From Priestia megaterium (GTDB lineage: Bacteria > Bacillota > Bacilli > Bacillales > Bacillaceae_H), in NCBI RefSeq assembly GCF_009497655.1, contig NZ_CP023317.1:3625501-3689500 (forward strand): a stretch of DNA of 64,000 nucleotides. The letters run 5' to 3'. Shown one piece after another: positions 17,171 to 26,152 of this stretch. A program made the translations under genes and the position numbers. Below the pieces are notes generated by a model. That model was not told the origin of the DNA, did not search any database, and worked only from the letters and a program-made list of their open reading frames with translations. The stretch's first letter is position 1; every line of letters starts with the position of its first letter.

Positions 17171-17685
17171 TAAGCTTCCTTTTCTAATGCATTGAGCGCA
17201 AGTGAATATTCTAATCCTTTCCCTTTTTGCACAATATGCTGCACTTTACCCATGTTGCATGCTTCTTGCGCACTAACGGTCATACCGTTTGTTAACTTCA
17301 GCTGCACAGGTTCTTCTGCAATTCGTACGTCGCATGCTAAAGCTAACTCATACCCTCCGCCAAACGTAAAGTTTGTAAGAAGCGCAATCGTTTGTTTGGA
17401 GCTGCATGAAATGCGCTGAAAAATCGCTCGAGCTGTTACTGCATGAATCGGCTGATAAAGCCTTCCTGTTTCTTCACGCAGGAAAGAAGTTGTTCTATGA
17501 TCGCCGTTCATTTTATAGTACTCTCCCATAAATACAATAGATCCAACCGACGCATCGTGCTGCAGCTCATTCATCGTTTCTTGCAGCTCATACATAACTT
17601 CACTGTTCAAACGATTAAGCATCGACTGATTCATTCGTACAACCGCCACGTGATTTCTTTTTTCTACTTTGATAAATCTTTTCAT
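17170..17685 (-). CDS. Shortened enoyl-CoA hydratase/isomerase (crotonase)-like protein, 171 aa
   Basis: Crotonase-fold signatures are present: VAVVRMNQSMLNRLN at the N-terminus, a GSIVF strand, and FTFGGGYELALACDVRIAEE (oxyanion GGG turn). Normally ~45-50 residues carrying the second catalytic segment follow; here the sequence jumps directly to QLKLTNGMTVSAQEACNMGKVQHIV, and the C-terminal trimerisation helices are missing (171 versus ~260 aa). The frame is intact. It is either a minimal, possibly non-catalytic paralogue or an internally deleted gene. A cre-like box lies at 17721-17734. It is divergent from the HxlR regulator. Confidence 0.65.
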   Translation of the reverse strand: MKRFIKVEKRNHVAVVRMNQSMLNRLNSEVMYELQETMNELQHDASVGSIVFMGEYYKMNGDHRTTSFLREETGRLYQPIHAVTARAIFQRISCSSKQTIALLTNFTFGGGYELALACDVRIAEEPVQLKLTNGMTVSAQEACNMGKVQHIVQKGKGLEYSLALNALEKEA

Positions 17686-17720
17686 CGTTCCTCCGCCCTT
17701 TCCCCTGTCGTCCTTTATAA

Positions 17721-17734
17721 ATAAAGCGCTTTCA
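17721..17734 (-). promoter_or_regulatory. Candidate cre (CcpA) box
   Basis: TGAAAGCGCTTTAT on the minus strand matches the cre consensus TGWAARCGYTWNCW at 13 of 14 positions. It lies 36 bp upstream of the crotonase-like gene, which fits catabolite control of an acyl-CoA gene. Confidence 0.45.
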
Positions 17735-17868
17735 AAATATTTCGCTTTTTAATAGAAAAGTTATTTTCATAGTTTCATCATACAACAAACTCATAATTAT
17801 TTCCATTACTTTTTTAATTTTCCGTCAATAATTCCATGAATCATTTCCATGTTTTTATCAAATAAGAC

Positions 17869-17889
17869 GTGCTATAGTATAGACAGCAC
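17869..17889. promoter_or_regulatory. Promoter/operator of the HxlR-family gene
   Basis: GTGCT-N11-AGCAC flanks a TATAGT -10-like element (17873-17878), about 40-60 bp upstream of the regulator start. An inverted repeat over a -10 suggests autorepression. Confidence 0.4.
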
Positions 17890-17927
17890 AAATTCAGCTG
17901 GACTCACGGATAAAAGGAGTAATCACT

Positions 17928-18296
17928 ATGAAATACGACTTAACAAAATGGGAGCCTCACGGCTATTCTTGCCCTGTGGAAGCAGCCGTTGATGTAGTCG
18001 GAGGCAAATGGAAAAGCGTCATTTTATATCAATTATCGAAGGAACGCCGGCGCTTTAATGAACTGCGCAGACTCATTCCAGGCGTGACGCAGCGAATGCT
18101 CACGCTGCAGCTTCGCGAACTTGAGCGCGACGGAATTATCCACCGCGAAGTCTACAAACAAGTTCCGCCTAAAGTAGAATATTATTTAACGCCTTTTGGA
18201 GAAACTCTCATTCCTATTATCGAGCTGATGTTTAAATGGGGATATGATCATACGGATAAAATTGCTGAAGCGAGAATTCAGGCAGAGAAAGAGTAA
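17928..18296 (+). CDS. HxlR-family winged-helix regulator, 122 aa
   Basis: MarR-like HxlR domain: the conserved N-terminal Cys in YSCPVEAAVDVVGGKWK, the recognition-helix segment GVTQRMLTLQLRELERDGIIHR, and the wing VPPKVEYYLTPFGETL. A single N-terminal Cys is typical of redox- or electrophile-sensing members (YodB, HypR). AAAAGGAG lies 9 bases upstream of the ATG. The likely target is unclear: the divergent crotonase-like gene is the nearest candidate besides itself. It is convergent with the P450 gene across a shared terminator. Confidence 0.85.
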   Translation: MKYDLTKWEPHGYSCPVEAAVDVVGGKWKSVILYQLSKERRRFNELRRLIPGVTQRMLTLQLRELERDGIIHREVYKQVPPKVEYYLTPFGETLIPIIELMFKWGYDHTDKIAEARIQAEKE

Positions 18297-18320
18297 AAAG
18301 CACGCAAAGCGTGCTTTTTT
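18295..18320. terminator. Bidirectional terminator
   Basis: Stem AAAAAGCACGC/GCGTGCTTTTT with a 3-base loop between the convergent HxlR and P450 genes. Confidence 0.88.
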
Positions 18321-19534
18321 TATACATGTTTACGAATCAATAATTCTTCTAACCCGTACACAAACGTGCTTTCAATCGGCTTTAACTCAAATGCCGGGCT
18401 CCAGTCCATATGCGGATAGCGGTCAATCAGTTCAGCCAGCATAACTTTTGCTTCTATTCGAGCAAGCGGTGCTCCTAAGCAAAAATGAATCCCTCTTCCA
18501 AATGCCATATGGATATTTGGCTTTCGATCGATTTGAAATACATCCGGGTCTTCAAAATACTGCGCATCTCGGTGCGCGGATCCCATCCATGGAACGACGT
18601 GTTCGCCCGCTTTTAATTTCTTCCCTGCAAGAACCACATCTTTTTTTACGATTCGGTGAAGAGCCTGAACGGGTGAACGATAGCGAAGAACTTCTTCAAT
18701 CGCAGAAGGTAAAAGTTCTTTTTCTCGTTTGAGTCGTTCAAAAGAAGCTTTATCTTCCATTAAACAATAAATCGTATTTGAAATTAAGTTCGTGGTTGTT
18801 TCGTTGCCTGCAATCAGCAGCAAAATGGAAAACCCGACGATTTCTTCATCCGTTAGCTGCTTCCCTTCTTCTTTTGCCTGAAGAAGCACGGAGATAATAT
18901 CATCCCCTGGATGCGTGCGTTTTTCTTCAATGATTTTATAAAAATAAGTTTCGAGCTCATCATTTGCTTTCATTTTATCTTGCTGCAATTTTTCGAGCGT
19001 TTCGCGTTCATTATTCGACGGACCCGCTACGATAATATCCGACCAATCTTTAAACTGACGCTGATCTTCTATCGGCACGCCTAAAATATCGGCAATTACC
19101 ATAACCGGAAGCGGATAGGAAAGATGCTCGACTATATCAATATCTTCAAGATGCTCAACTTCTTGTAATAATTCGTGTGTAATACGCGCAATTTTAGGCT
19201 CCCATGCTTTCATTGCTTTAGGCGTAAAAGCTTTATTAACAAGCGCTCTCATTTCAGCATGCTTAGGCGGATCAATATTAATTAGGCTCGTTCCTAGAGC
19301 AGTTTGTCTTTGGTTTTGTGGAGGTCTTCGATCAGAAGAAAAAATATTCTTTTGTTCTAGCACTTCTTTGACTCCAGCATAGTGAAAAACATCCCATACC
19401 TGCCTTTCTTCGTCCCATTGCACAGGCGCGCTGTTTCTCATCTCTTCATACCATGAAAAAGGATTAAAGCGCTCTTCTTTTGATTGAATCGTATTCACTT
19501 GACGGACAATTCCGTTTTCTCTTTCGGTTTTCAT
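18320..19534 (-). CDS. Cytochrome P450, CYP109-like, 404 aa
   Basis: Soluble bacterial P450. The I-helix oxygen-activation motif is LLIAGNETTTNLISN, the K-helix ExxR is AIEEVLRYR, and the heme-binding loop FGRGIHFCLGAPLAR has the thiolate Cys352. The protein resembles CYP109-family enzymes (INIDPPKHAEMRALVNKAFTP, YPLPVMVIADILGVP) more than CYP106. CYP109 members oxidise fatty acids, terpenoids or steroids; the substrate here cannot be read from sequence. GGGGAGG precedes the ATG. No ferredoxin or reductase gene is adjacent. A palindrome at 19566-19579 may be its operator. Confidence 0.88.
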   Translation of the reverse strand: MKTERENGIVRQVNTIQSKEERFNPFSWYEEMRNSAPVQWDEERQVWDVFHYAGVKEVLEQKNIFSSDRRPPQNQRQTALGTSLINIDPPKHAEMRALVNKAFTPKAMKAWEPKIARITHELLQEVEHLEDIDIVEHLSYPLPVMVIADILGVPIEDQRQFKDWSDIIVAGPSNNERETLEKLQQDKMKANDELETYFYKIIEEKRTHPGDDIISVLLQAKEEGKQLTDEEIVGFSILLLIAGNETTTNLISNTIYCLMEDKASFERLKREKELLPSAIEEVLRYRSPVQALHRIVKKDVVLAGKKLKAGEHVVPWMGSAHRDAQYFEDPDVFQIDRKPNIHMAFGRGIHFCLGAPLARIEAKVMLAELIDRYPHMDWSPAFELKPIESTFVYGLEELLIRKHV

Positions 19535-19565
19535 GTTAAAACCTCCCCGTATCGTTCAAATAGAC

Positions 19566-19579
19566 TGACTATGTAGTCA
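19566..19579. promoter_or_regulatory. Candidate operator upstream of the P450 gene
   Basis: TGACTA-TG-TAGTCA, a 14-nt palindrome 32 bp upstream of the start codon. A related half-site GTCAT follows at 19583-19587. The binding protein is unknown. Confidence 0.35.
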
Positions 19580-19672
19580 TCTATGACCAAATAGTACCAT
19601 ATATACGAATTTCCTTAAAAATGATAGCTGTATATTTTAGTAAAAATGAATCGATAGAAGGATATATTTTAC

Positions 19673-19705
19673 AAAAAAAAGGTAGGCGCATAGCGCCTAC
19701 CCTTT
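19673..19705 (-). terminator. Terminator of the DoxX gene
   Basis: Stem GGTAGGCGC/GCGCCTACC with a 3-base loop, and a long T-run (19673-19680) on the minus strand. Confidence 0.88.
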
Positions 19706-20101
19706 TTAAGAATAATGTTCTTCTGGCTTTTGTAATCGGTTGTCTAACGCGTACGCGCCGCTTCCTGCTAGAATCACATGAAGCGAAACAGCAAAAAGGG
19801 CAATCTCAAGCTCATAGCCGCCTGTAAAACCAGCACCGCTTTTCGCTGTAAAAATAGCGCCAATCATCACGATCGCAAACAGAACACCTATTAAGCGCGT
19901 TTGAAACCCAAGAATCATAGCAGCTCCTCCTACGAATTCAATAACAGCAACTGCGTAAGCGAAAAACGCGGGAATCCCCATGCTGTGGAAAAAACCGACC
20001 GTATTATCAATACCGCTTTGAAATTTGCCAAGTCCATGAATAAAAAACGTTAGTCCTAACATAAGACGAAGTAAAAACGTTCCAAGCTGATAGCTTTTCA
20101 T
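19706..20101 (-). CDS. DoxX-family membrane protein, 131 aa
   Basis: Four hydrophobic helices (LGTFLLRLMLGLTFFIHGLGK; FFAYAVAVIEFVGGAAMILG; LIGVLFAIVMIGAIFT; LEIALFAVSLHVILAGSGAYALD) with the DoxX pattern, as in B. subtilis CatD/MhqP/YfiD. The ATG at 20101 has AGGAGG 8-9 bases upstream; longer readings of the frame have no site. Relatives are induced by quinones and oxidative stress, usually beside a dioxygenase. No such gene is adjacent here. It is monocistronic. Confidence 0.8.
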   Translation of the reverse strand: MKSYQLGTFLLRLMLGLTFFIHGLGKFQSGIDNTVGFFHSMGIPAFFAYAVAVIEFVGGAAMILGFQTRLIGVLFAIVMIGAIFTAKSGAGFTGGYELEIALFAVSLHVILAGSGAYALDNRLQKPEEHYS

Positions 20102-20256
20102 TTCTTTTCCTCCTTTTTTACTTTTGTCTGCACATGTAACAATTTTAGTTACAACTGTGAACAAATTCAAGAGGTTAGAACAGAAAAACAAGATATCAGC
20201 AAATTTCTTTACCTCATTTTAAACATTTTTTTTGAAAATAAGACCATGCTTCCTGC

Positions 20257-21678
20257 TCAGTCACGCTGAAGATACGATAGAAATGCAAAAATATGATCCT
20301 GAATAATGAGTTCTGCCGTAGCAGAATGGCTCTTTAATGATAAGTGTTCAGAATATCGAAATCTGTTAAATTTATTTACATCAACATGGTGAACGGCCTG
20401 CACATGGAAACCCCCTACTATGGCTTTTACTTGGGCAAAAGGCGGTACAGCAAGAGATTCGGGCTCAATTTTCTCGAGGCACTCTCTGCTTATGGCATGA
20501 GGAACAGCTGTCATGGAGCTCATTAATAAATCTTTTCTTCCTATTGTCTCGTTCAACACGTACTTCCACCCCTGGACCACATGCGTGAGCTTTTCTTCAT
20601 CTTCACATATGTTTAAAGCTACATCGACACCGCTCGCTACCGCTGCAGCAAACGGATACAACTCCTGAGCTGAAAGAACAAAGTCCCCGTCTATGAAGAG
20701 AAGAATATCTCCCGTTGCTGCAAGTGCTCCTGCAGCTCTTCCGCAATCATGCCCTAACCGCTCATCGTAAACAATAGTTTTAACACCCTGTTCTTTGGCA
20801 TACTTCTCCGACTGATCCGTAGAGCCGTTAATCACAACAATAATTTCTAACGGTTCAAGTTTTCTTGCTTCTGCAATCACTTGTTTGATTGTTCCTTCTT
20901 CGTTGCAAACCGGAACAATAACAGACAGCTGTTTGCCTCCATAAAAAGAAGATAATTTCCCCCAGCCGTGCTCCACAACTGGAAGAGGCTGTGCGAGCAT
21001 ATCCACTCGCCTTTTACGATTTGACGCAAGCGTATAATATGTTTGAAGAAGCTGCTGGTAGGATTGAATTCGTTCTCTGCTACGCAGCGGCCGATCAAAC
21101 GGACGAAAGCTTCCCTTTCCCTGCGTTTCGATCGTAATATGCGAGCTTACACGATACTGTGTTAAGAACGTCACAAATAAAGAAAGAGGCGGCAACTCCC
21201 AGTGGTTCTTTAATACGCTTACTAGCACACCGTAAGGCGCTTTTAAACAAGCGTTGGCACGATGAGGCTTTCCAAGTGCATGATGCAGAACCGTACTCCA
21301 CGTCAGCTCGCTGCGGTTAAAAGCATTCATCTTTGTTTTTTCCCACTTGTTTAGCACCACATCGCTATGTTCAAATAACAGCGGCTGAACAAAACGCTCA
21401 AGCTCGGAAGCCGAAAGAATAATATCGCCGTCTACAAATAAGACGGCATCTCCTTTAGCAGCCTTTGCCCCTTCCATTCTCGCTTCATGTGGAAAAAGGC
21501 GTTTTTCTACTACTTTTACCGTACATCCCTCTTCTTTCGCTATTTTAACTGAAGCATCGGTACAGCCGTTTGCAACTACGATAATCTCAAGCACGTTCAC
21601 TTTTTTAATTTGTTTAAGCACGTTTTTTAACATTTCTTCTTCATTGTAAACGGGCAGAACGACAGAAAGAGTTTTCAT
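20257..21678 (-). CDS. Double-domain family 2 glycosyltransferase, 473 aa
   Basis: Two GT2 modules in one chain. The first opens with LSVVLPVYNEEEMLKNV and has the nucleotide/metal motif FVDGDI; the second opens with LSVIVPVCNEEGTIKQV and has FIDGDF. Both carry the NGCTD/NGSTD loop. The second half also has TAVPHAI and a C-terminal HHVDVNKFNRFR block, shared with the related gene at 22939; the first half has lost these. There is no signal or membrane helix. The start at 21678 has AGGGGGGA 5 bases upstream. It is the last gene of the DUF2642/GT2 operon, behind an internal hairpin. Confidence 0.82.
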   Translation of the reverse strand: MKTLSVVLPVYNEEEMLKNVLKQIKKVNVLEIIVVANGCTDASVKIAKEEGCTVKVVEKRLFPHEARMEGAKAAKGDAVLFVDGDIILSASELERFVQPLLFEHSDVVLNKWEKTKMNAFNRSELTWSTVLHHALGKPHRANACLKAPYGVLVSVLKNHWELPPLSLFVTFLTQYRVSSHITIETQGKGSFRPFDRPLRSRERIQSYQQLLQTYYTLASNRKRRVDMLAQPLPVVEHGWGKLSSFYGGKQLSVIVPVCNEEGTIKQVIAEARKLEPLEIIVVINGSTDQSEKYAKEQGVKTIVYDERLGHDCGRAAGALAATGDILLFIDGDFVLSAQELYPFAAAVASGVDVALNICEDEEKLTHVVQGWKYVLNETIGRKDLLMSSMTAVPHAISRECLEKIEPESLAVPPFAQVKAIVGGFHVQAVHHVDVNKFNRFRYSEHLSLKSHSATAELIIQDHIFAFLSYLQRD

Positions 21679-21691
21679 TGATATCCCCCCT

Positions 21692-21723
21692 AAAAAAAGA
21701 ACCACTGAACAATTCAGCGGTTT
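21692..21723 (-). terminator. Internal terminator/attenuator within the GT2 operon
   Basis: On the minus strand AACCGCTGAA/TTCAGTGGTT (one mismatch, 3-base loop) is followed by CTTTTTTTA. It starts directly after the dehydrogenase stop and ends in the ribosome site of the last GT2 gene, so it may reduce expression of that gene. Confidence 0.7.
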
Positions 21724-22946
21724 CATTCATTTAAAATACCTCTTGTATCCACAACTTTTTTTGCGTATTTTACAATTGACCAATCGATTTGACTGTGATC
21801 GGTTAATACAAGTACAATATCGCTTTTTTCAACTTCTTCTTTTGTCAGCGGTACAGAAAAATACGTTTGCTTATTTAATATAGCGGAGTCAATATAAGGG
21901 TCATGATACGTCAGCTCATATCCTTTTGCTAAAAGACCTTCACATACCGTCAGCGCCGGCGATTCACGCATATCATTTACATCTTTTTTATACGCCATGC
22001 CTACAACAAACACTCGTTTCTCATTTGCTGCCAGCTGCTTTTCAACACGTCTAATCACTTTATTTGGCATTTCTTCATTAATATGATGAGCGGCTTCAAT
22101 AAGTTCGCTCGTTAAGCCATTTTGCTTTAGTTTCCATAGGAAATAAAGCGGATCAACGGGTATGCAGTGTCCTCCAATTCCAGGACCTGGATAATAAGGA
22201 GTGAATCCAAATGGCTTAGTAGATGCAGCTTGTAAGACCTCATAAAAGTCTATTCCTAATTCCTCACACAGCTCGTTTGTTTCGTTCACCAACGAAATAT
22301 TGACCAGGCGCTGAATGTTTTCAAACAGTTTGCACATTTCTGCTACTTTTGGAGAAGAAACAGGCACCACCTGTTGAAAAATACTTTCATAAAACGTCTG
22401 CACGTGATGAAGGCAGTCTTTGCTGTAGCCGCTAATTACTTTTGGAATATGCTCAATATCGTATGATTTGTTTGCCGGATCAACTCGTTCTGGAGAATAA
22501 GCTAGATAAAAATCTTTACCTGCCTGTAAGTTGGAATCTTTCAAAATAGGCAACACGACTTCTTCAAGCGTGCCTGGGTAAGTAGAGCTTTCATAAATAA
22601 CGGTTTGCCCTTTTACCATCTGTTCTTTTAAGAATGCAGATGCGCTAATGACTGGTCCTAGATCGGGGTTATGATTTTCTGTAATAGGAGTTGGCACGGT
22701 CACAACTACATAATCGCATGCTTGAAATGCAGAGATACCTTTTTGTAACTCATATGCTTCAAAATTTTTCTCGCTTTGAATCACATCACTATGCACATCT
22801 GGAATATAGCTTTTCCCTTGTTTTAGCGCCTCAATTTTTCGTGCGTCAATATCAAGACCAACGACGCTATAGTTTTTCTTTGCAAATAAAAGAGCAAGCG
22901 GCAATCCAACATAGCCAAGACCAATAACAGCAACTTTTTTATTCAT
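21723..22946 (-). CDS. UDP-sugar 6-dehydrogenase (UDP-glucose/UDP-HexNAc type), 407 aa
   Basis: N-terminal Rossmann fold ([18 protein letters not shown], GxGxxG), central helices with the Lys-containing [25 protein letters not shown] segment, the catalytic Cys loop [14 protein letters not shown], and a C-terminal domain ([18 protein letters not shown]). The enzyme oxidises C6 of a UDP-sugar to a uronic acid with two NAD. The segment [17 protein letters not shown] resembles the UDP-N-acetylhexosamine dehydrogenases more than UgdA, but the substrate is not certain. It overlaps the upstream GT2 gene by 8 bp and probably supplies uronate to the flanking glycosyltransferases. Confidence 0.88.
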   Translation of the reverse strand: MNKKVAVIGLGYVGLPLALLFAKKNYSVVGLDIDARKIEALKQGKSYIPDVHSDVIQSEKNFEAYELQKGISAFQACDYVVVTVPTPITENHNPDLGPVISASAFLKEQMVKGQTVIYESSTYPGTLEEVVLPILKDSNLQAGKDFYLAYSPERVDPANKSYDIEHIPKVISGYSKDCLHHVQTFYESIFQQVVPVSSPKVAEMCKLFENIQRLVNISLVNETNELCEELGIDFYEVLQAASTKPFGFTPYYPGPGIGGHCIPVDPLYFLWKLKQNGLTSELIEAAHHINEEMPNKVIRRVEKQLAANEKRVFVVGMAYKKDVNDMRESPALTVCEGLLAKGYELTYHDPYIDSAILNKQTYFSVPLTKEEVEKSDIVLVLTDHSQIDWSIVKYAKKVVDTRGILNE

Positions 22947-24471
22947 TCTTCAACACCTCAAACAAGATATCATGTCTTCGTATGTCCGGAAGAAACTCGC
23001 CTCTTTCACTTGTTTGGCTAATATAGTATGCAAGGGCCTCAACATAATCTCCTAGAATGCGCTGCGTTGATGCCGCCAAACCTTTGACTTTCATGTGCTC
23101 CTTTCGAATCCGGTTCGTTCGCGCCACATCAACAAAATGAACGGGCTGAACCATAAAGCCGTACATAATACTTTTTAATTGAAATAAAGGTGGAATAATA
23201 AGAGATTCGTAGCCAACTTTCTCCATTACATCCCGTTTAATTGCATGCGGAATCGCCGTCGTTGTATTGATTGTCAAATCGGGACGTTTGCAAATGATAT
23301 TAAGAAAATATTTCGCCGCACTTACAGAGTGAATAGGATGCACTTCATCCAGCAGACACTCTAAATTATTAAGCGCTACATCAATTCCTTGATCAGCTGC
23401 TTCTAGATACGGACGTAAATTTTCTGCAGAAATGACGATATCCCCATCTACGAACAAGCAAACTTCACCGCTGCTGTACATGGCACCGATTGCTCGAGGT
23501 ACATTATGTCCAAGCCGCTGCTTGTAATGAAGAACAGTAGCACCCGCTTCAATTGCTCGCTTAACCGTCACTTCATCGGCTCCGTTAGCAACCACGATGA
23601 TTTCTTCCACTCCTGCTTTTTTCACTTCTTGGATCACGCTTGCAATCGTTTCTTTTTCTTCACCTACTGGAATAACGGCACTGTACTTAACGCCTGCTTT
23701 CCGCTTCACGCTTGGTGTATAAGCGGAAACAACTTCTCGGTTTCGATTGCCGTCTGTTAGTCCGCCTCTTATTCCTTTTTCTTCAATAAGATGAGCTAAC
23801 GCTTTAATGTGATCTCCAATGATATAGTTAGTGGAAATAGGAAAAGGGGAATTGGTAGGAATGGTTTTATGAGTGTTTCGAATCTTGTTTGTATAAATAA
23901 CGTCTGAAGAACACGGTGCAACAATTGACATTCCTTTTAAAAGAGCAATCGTATGAGCGAGGGGTGGATGAGCTAAGTTTTCGTATCCGATTTTAGCTGC
24001 TGATGTTTTTTTGATGGCATGAGGAATAGCTGTTAAGGCTTGAACAGATAAATCTTCACGCTGTAAGCACAAGTTCAGCATATATTTGGCAACAGAAACA
24101 GGATGAGGACGCACCTTTCGTTTCATAATCCATGTTAGATTATTTAAAGCGATATCATGACCGGTTTCTATAGCTTGAGTATATTTCATCAGCTCCTCAT
24201 GAGAAACCGCTATATCTCCGTCCAAAAAAAGCAAAATATCTCCTTTTGCTTTTTTAGCCCCAATGGCTCTTCCAATATTAATACCTAGAGCTTCTTCATA
24301 GTAAATGACGCGGCACCCTGCACCCTCGGCTATTGCCTTAGTTGCATCACTAGATCCATTTACTACGACAATAATTTCTAACGGCTTTATTTTTTGAGCT
24401 TCTTTAAGCACAGGTAATAATGAATCTTCTTCGTTACAGACTGGAATAATGACTGATACTTTCAATCTCAC
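22939..24471 (-). CDS. Double-domain family 2 glycosyltransferase, 510 aa
   Basis: Two GT2 modules: [17 protein letters not shown] with FLDGDI, and [17 protein letters not shown] with FVDGDI. Each is followed by the same unusual block TAIPHAIK...IGYENL/VGYESL...PPL and a [13 protein letters not shown]-type tail, so the halves arose by internal duplication. The GTG start at 24471 overlaps the TGA stop of the upstream small gene (GTGA), and the stop overlaps the dehydrogenase start. It is cytosolic. The acceptor is unknown. Confidence 0.82.
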   Translation of the reverse strand: MRLKVSVIIPVCNEEDSLLPVLKEAQKIKPLEIIVVVNGSSDATKAIAEGAGCRVIYYEEALGINIGRAIGAKKAKGDILLFLDGDIAVSHEELMKYTQAIETGHDIALNNLTWIMKRKVRPHPVSVAKYMLNLCLQREDLSVQALTAIPHAIKKTSAAKIGYENLAHPPLAHTIALLKGMSIVAPCSSDVIYTNKIRNTHKTIPTNSPFPISTNYIIGDHIKALAHLIEEKGIRGGLTDGNRNREVVSAYTPSVKRKAGVKYSAVIPVGEEKETIASVIQEVKKAGVEEIIVVANGADEVTVKRAIEAGATVLHYKQRLGHNVPRAIGAMYSSGEVCLFVDGDIVISAENLRPYLEAADQGIDVALNNLECLLDEVHPIHSVSAAKYFLNIICKRPDLTINTTTAIPHAIKRDVMEKVGYESLIIPPLFQLKSIMYGFMVQPVHFVDVARTNRIRKEHMKVKGLAASTQRILGDYVEALAYYISQTSERGEFLPDIRRHDILFEVLKNE

Positions 24472-24668
24472 TCAACTCCGCTGAAAATTCGAACATACGT
24501 GATGGCTACTAGTGGGATGGTTACGTCCGTGGGCTCACCATATGAGCTTGATGTACGCACAACAGCCGCTGCGTCCGTAACAGCAAGCAGTGTTCCATTA
24601 ATAACGTCGATAGCTGTGATGATTTGCACAAATGAACCCACATTTTCTCTTAATGCATCTTGAAACAT
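24468..24668 (-). CDS. Small Sm-like beta-barrel protein (DUF2642-like), 66 aa
   Basis: The core reads ENVGSFVQIITAIDVINGTLLAVTDAAAVVRT...VTIPLVAITYVRIF, a five-strand pattern like DUF2642 (V.G..V.I.T..G.L..V..D.V.L...IPL..I..I). It has no signal or membrane segment. AAAGGAG precedes the ATG. It overlaps the following GT2 gene by 4 bp, indicating translational coupling. Several DUF2642 proteins in bacilli are linked to spores, but none has a clear biochemical role. Confidence 0.6.
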   Translation of the reverse strand: MFQDALRENVGSFVQIITAIDVINGTLLAVTDAAAVVRTSSSYGEPTDVTIPLVAITYVRIFSGVE

Positions 24669-24686
24669 ACTTTTCTCTCCTTTCGT

Positions 24687-25034
24687 TTAAGCGCTTTGAA
24701 TAGTAACAATGCTTGTAAATGGAAGTAATACTGTTGATGTTGGAGACTCTACTAATTCTAAATAATCATCTCCTACAAATATCACAACACCTTCTAGTGG
24801 ACCAGCCGTTGTTTCAATCACAACTTCTTTTCCAATATACTGCTCGGCAATTTCTTTAAAAGGTGATTCTTGAGATTCTTTAATAATATTTATTACGTAT
24901 TCTTTGAACGTGTCAGAATAAACGACTTCTTCTACCGCTTTCTTTGTGTTTTCCTGAATAAATTCAGCAAATCGATTTGAAAACAACAGGTGTTTTATCT
25001 TTTCTACATAGCGACGGTAACAACAAAAAAACAT
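24687..25034 (-). CDS. Protein with C-terminal DUF2642/Sm-like domain, 115 aa
   Basis: The N-terminal ~60 residues are helical and charged (FAEFIQENTKKAVEEVVYSDTF). The C-terminal half (YIGKEVVIETTAGPLEGVVI, then FVGDDYLELVE, LLPFTSIVTIQSA) has the same beta pattern as the next gene, with which it is probably paralogous. A Cys pair (FFCCYR) sits at the N-terminus. AAGGAGG precedes the ATG at 25034. It is the first gene of the five-gene operon, 18 bp before the next. Function is unknown. Confidence 0.6.
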   Translation of the reverse strand: MFFCCYRRYVEKIKHLLFSNRFAEFIQENTKKAVEEVVYSDTFKEYVINIIKESQESPFKEIAEQYIGKEVVIETTAGPLEGVVIFVGDDYLELVESPTSTVLLPFTSIVTIQSA

Positions 25035-25239
25035 AAATTTTGTTCCTCCTTTTTATACGGTTCTCCCTTCAAATTACCTACAACCATTGACGTAACTTAA
25101 GAGATTACTTTACCAATATATACAAGCTTTATCATAAAGGTGACAGAACTTTTATCACATTGTTATACAAATACGCACATGACCAGCCCGTTTTGCATAG
25201 GATTATTCCCTACTTCCTCCTACCTATTGAAACCCAAAC

Positions 25240-25275
25240 AAAAAAAGACAAAGCTCCTAAGCTTTGTCTTTTCTT
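25240..25275 (-). terminator. Terminator of the NlpC/P60 gene
   Basis: Stem AAAAGACAAAGC/GCTTTGTCTTTT with a 6-base loop; on the minus strand it ends in TTTTTTTGTTTGG. Confidence 0.88.
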
Positions 25276-25292
25276 ATCTATTAAATGAAGAA

Positions 25293-25967
25293 TCAGTTGG
25301 CTGCAATACGCTTTGCTCCTATATAGCGCTCTTTCCAATAGCTTGAATTTTTATCGCTAATTGTAACGCCTTTAGAAGACGATGCGTTAATAAACTTTCC
25401 GTCTCCAAGATAAATACCTGCATGAGAAGGACCTTCTTTGTACGTTTCAAAGAACACAAGATCTCCTACCTGCGGTTCACTTACATTTTCACCTGCTTTA
25501 TAGATATCTTCAACCGTTCTTGGAATATCAACGCCTACGCTTTCTTTATATACATACTGAAGATATCCGCTGCAGTCAAATCCTGAAGGTGTAGTGCCGC
25601 CCCATTTGTACGGCGTGCCCATTAAGGATTTTGCTTTGCTGATTACTTTATCCGTATTCACTTCTGATTCGCCTTCTACAACGCCGCCTTTACCTAATGC
25701 ATTGTATGTATTCTCTCCAACAATTCCATCTGCTTCTAGGTTATGTTTCTCTTGAAAAGCCATAACCGCTTTTTTTGTTTCATAATTAAAATAACGCGAT
25801 ACTTCGCCTTTTAAAAATCCTTTATCTTTTAACACCGTTTTAACTTGTTCAACATCATCATTTGTCATCCCTTGTTTTAAAACCATGTCGCCAAACGCAG
25901 CATGTCCCATTGCCGGACTTGCAAATAAAGCTCCTCCTACAAGAAGCGCCGATAGCATTTTTTTCAT
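25293..25967 (-). CDS. Secreted NlpC/P60 cell-wall endopeptidase with peptidoglycan-binding domain, 224 aa
   Basis: Signal peptide (MKKMLSALLVGGALFASPAMGHA), then a PG_binding_1 domain (LKQGMTNDDVEQVKTVLKDKGF...AVMAFQEKHNLEADGIVGENTY) at about 30-95. The C-terminal NlpC/P60 domain has catalytic Cys in GFDCSGYLQYVY and His in SHAGIYLGDG. It most likely cleaves D-gamma-glutamyl-diamino-acid bonds in wall peptides. The start at 25967 is fixed by GGGGAGG 9 bases upstream. It is monocistronic, with its own terminator. Confidence 0.88.
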   Translation of the reverse strand: MKKMLSALLVGGALFASPAMGHAAFGDMVLKQGMTNDDVEQVKTVLKDKGFLKGEVSRYFNYETKKAVMAFQEKHNLEADGIVGENTYNALGKGGVVEGESEVNTDKVISKAKSLMGTPYKWGGTTPSGFDCSGYLQYVYKESVGVDIPRTVEDIYKAGENVSEPQVGDLVFFETYKEGPSHAGIYLGDGKFINASSSKGVTISDKNSSYWKERYIGAKRIAAN

Positions 25968-26152
25968 TTCGTTTCCTCCCCGAATCATGTTTTAAGCACC
26001 GTACAACCATACCATCTGCGGATAACAATTCAATTAATAGAAGATAACAATTTGATAACAATCTTTTTAAACAGCCTCAACTCTTGGACGTAAAACGCCG
26101 AAATATAAGAAGAAGAGAAAAACAACTATTCTAGCAAATAAAGGTGATAAAC

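Noticed and set aside
17158-17171. Second cre-like sequence TGAAAGCGCTTTTT
   Set aside because: It is part of the perfect terminator stem after the crotonase-like gene, and the match is explained by that structure.
20257-24471. Single fused double-GT2 proteins as sequencing or assembly duplication
   Set aside because: The halves differ strongly in sequence, so they are old internal duplications, not artefacts.
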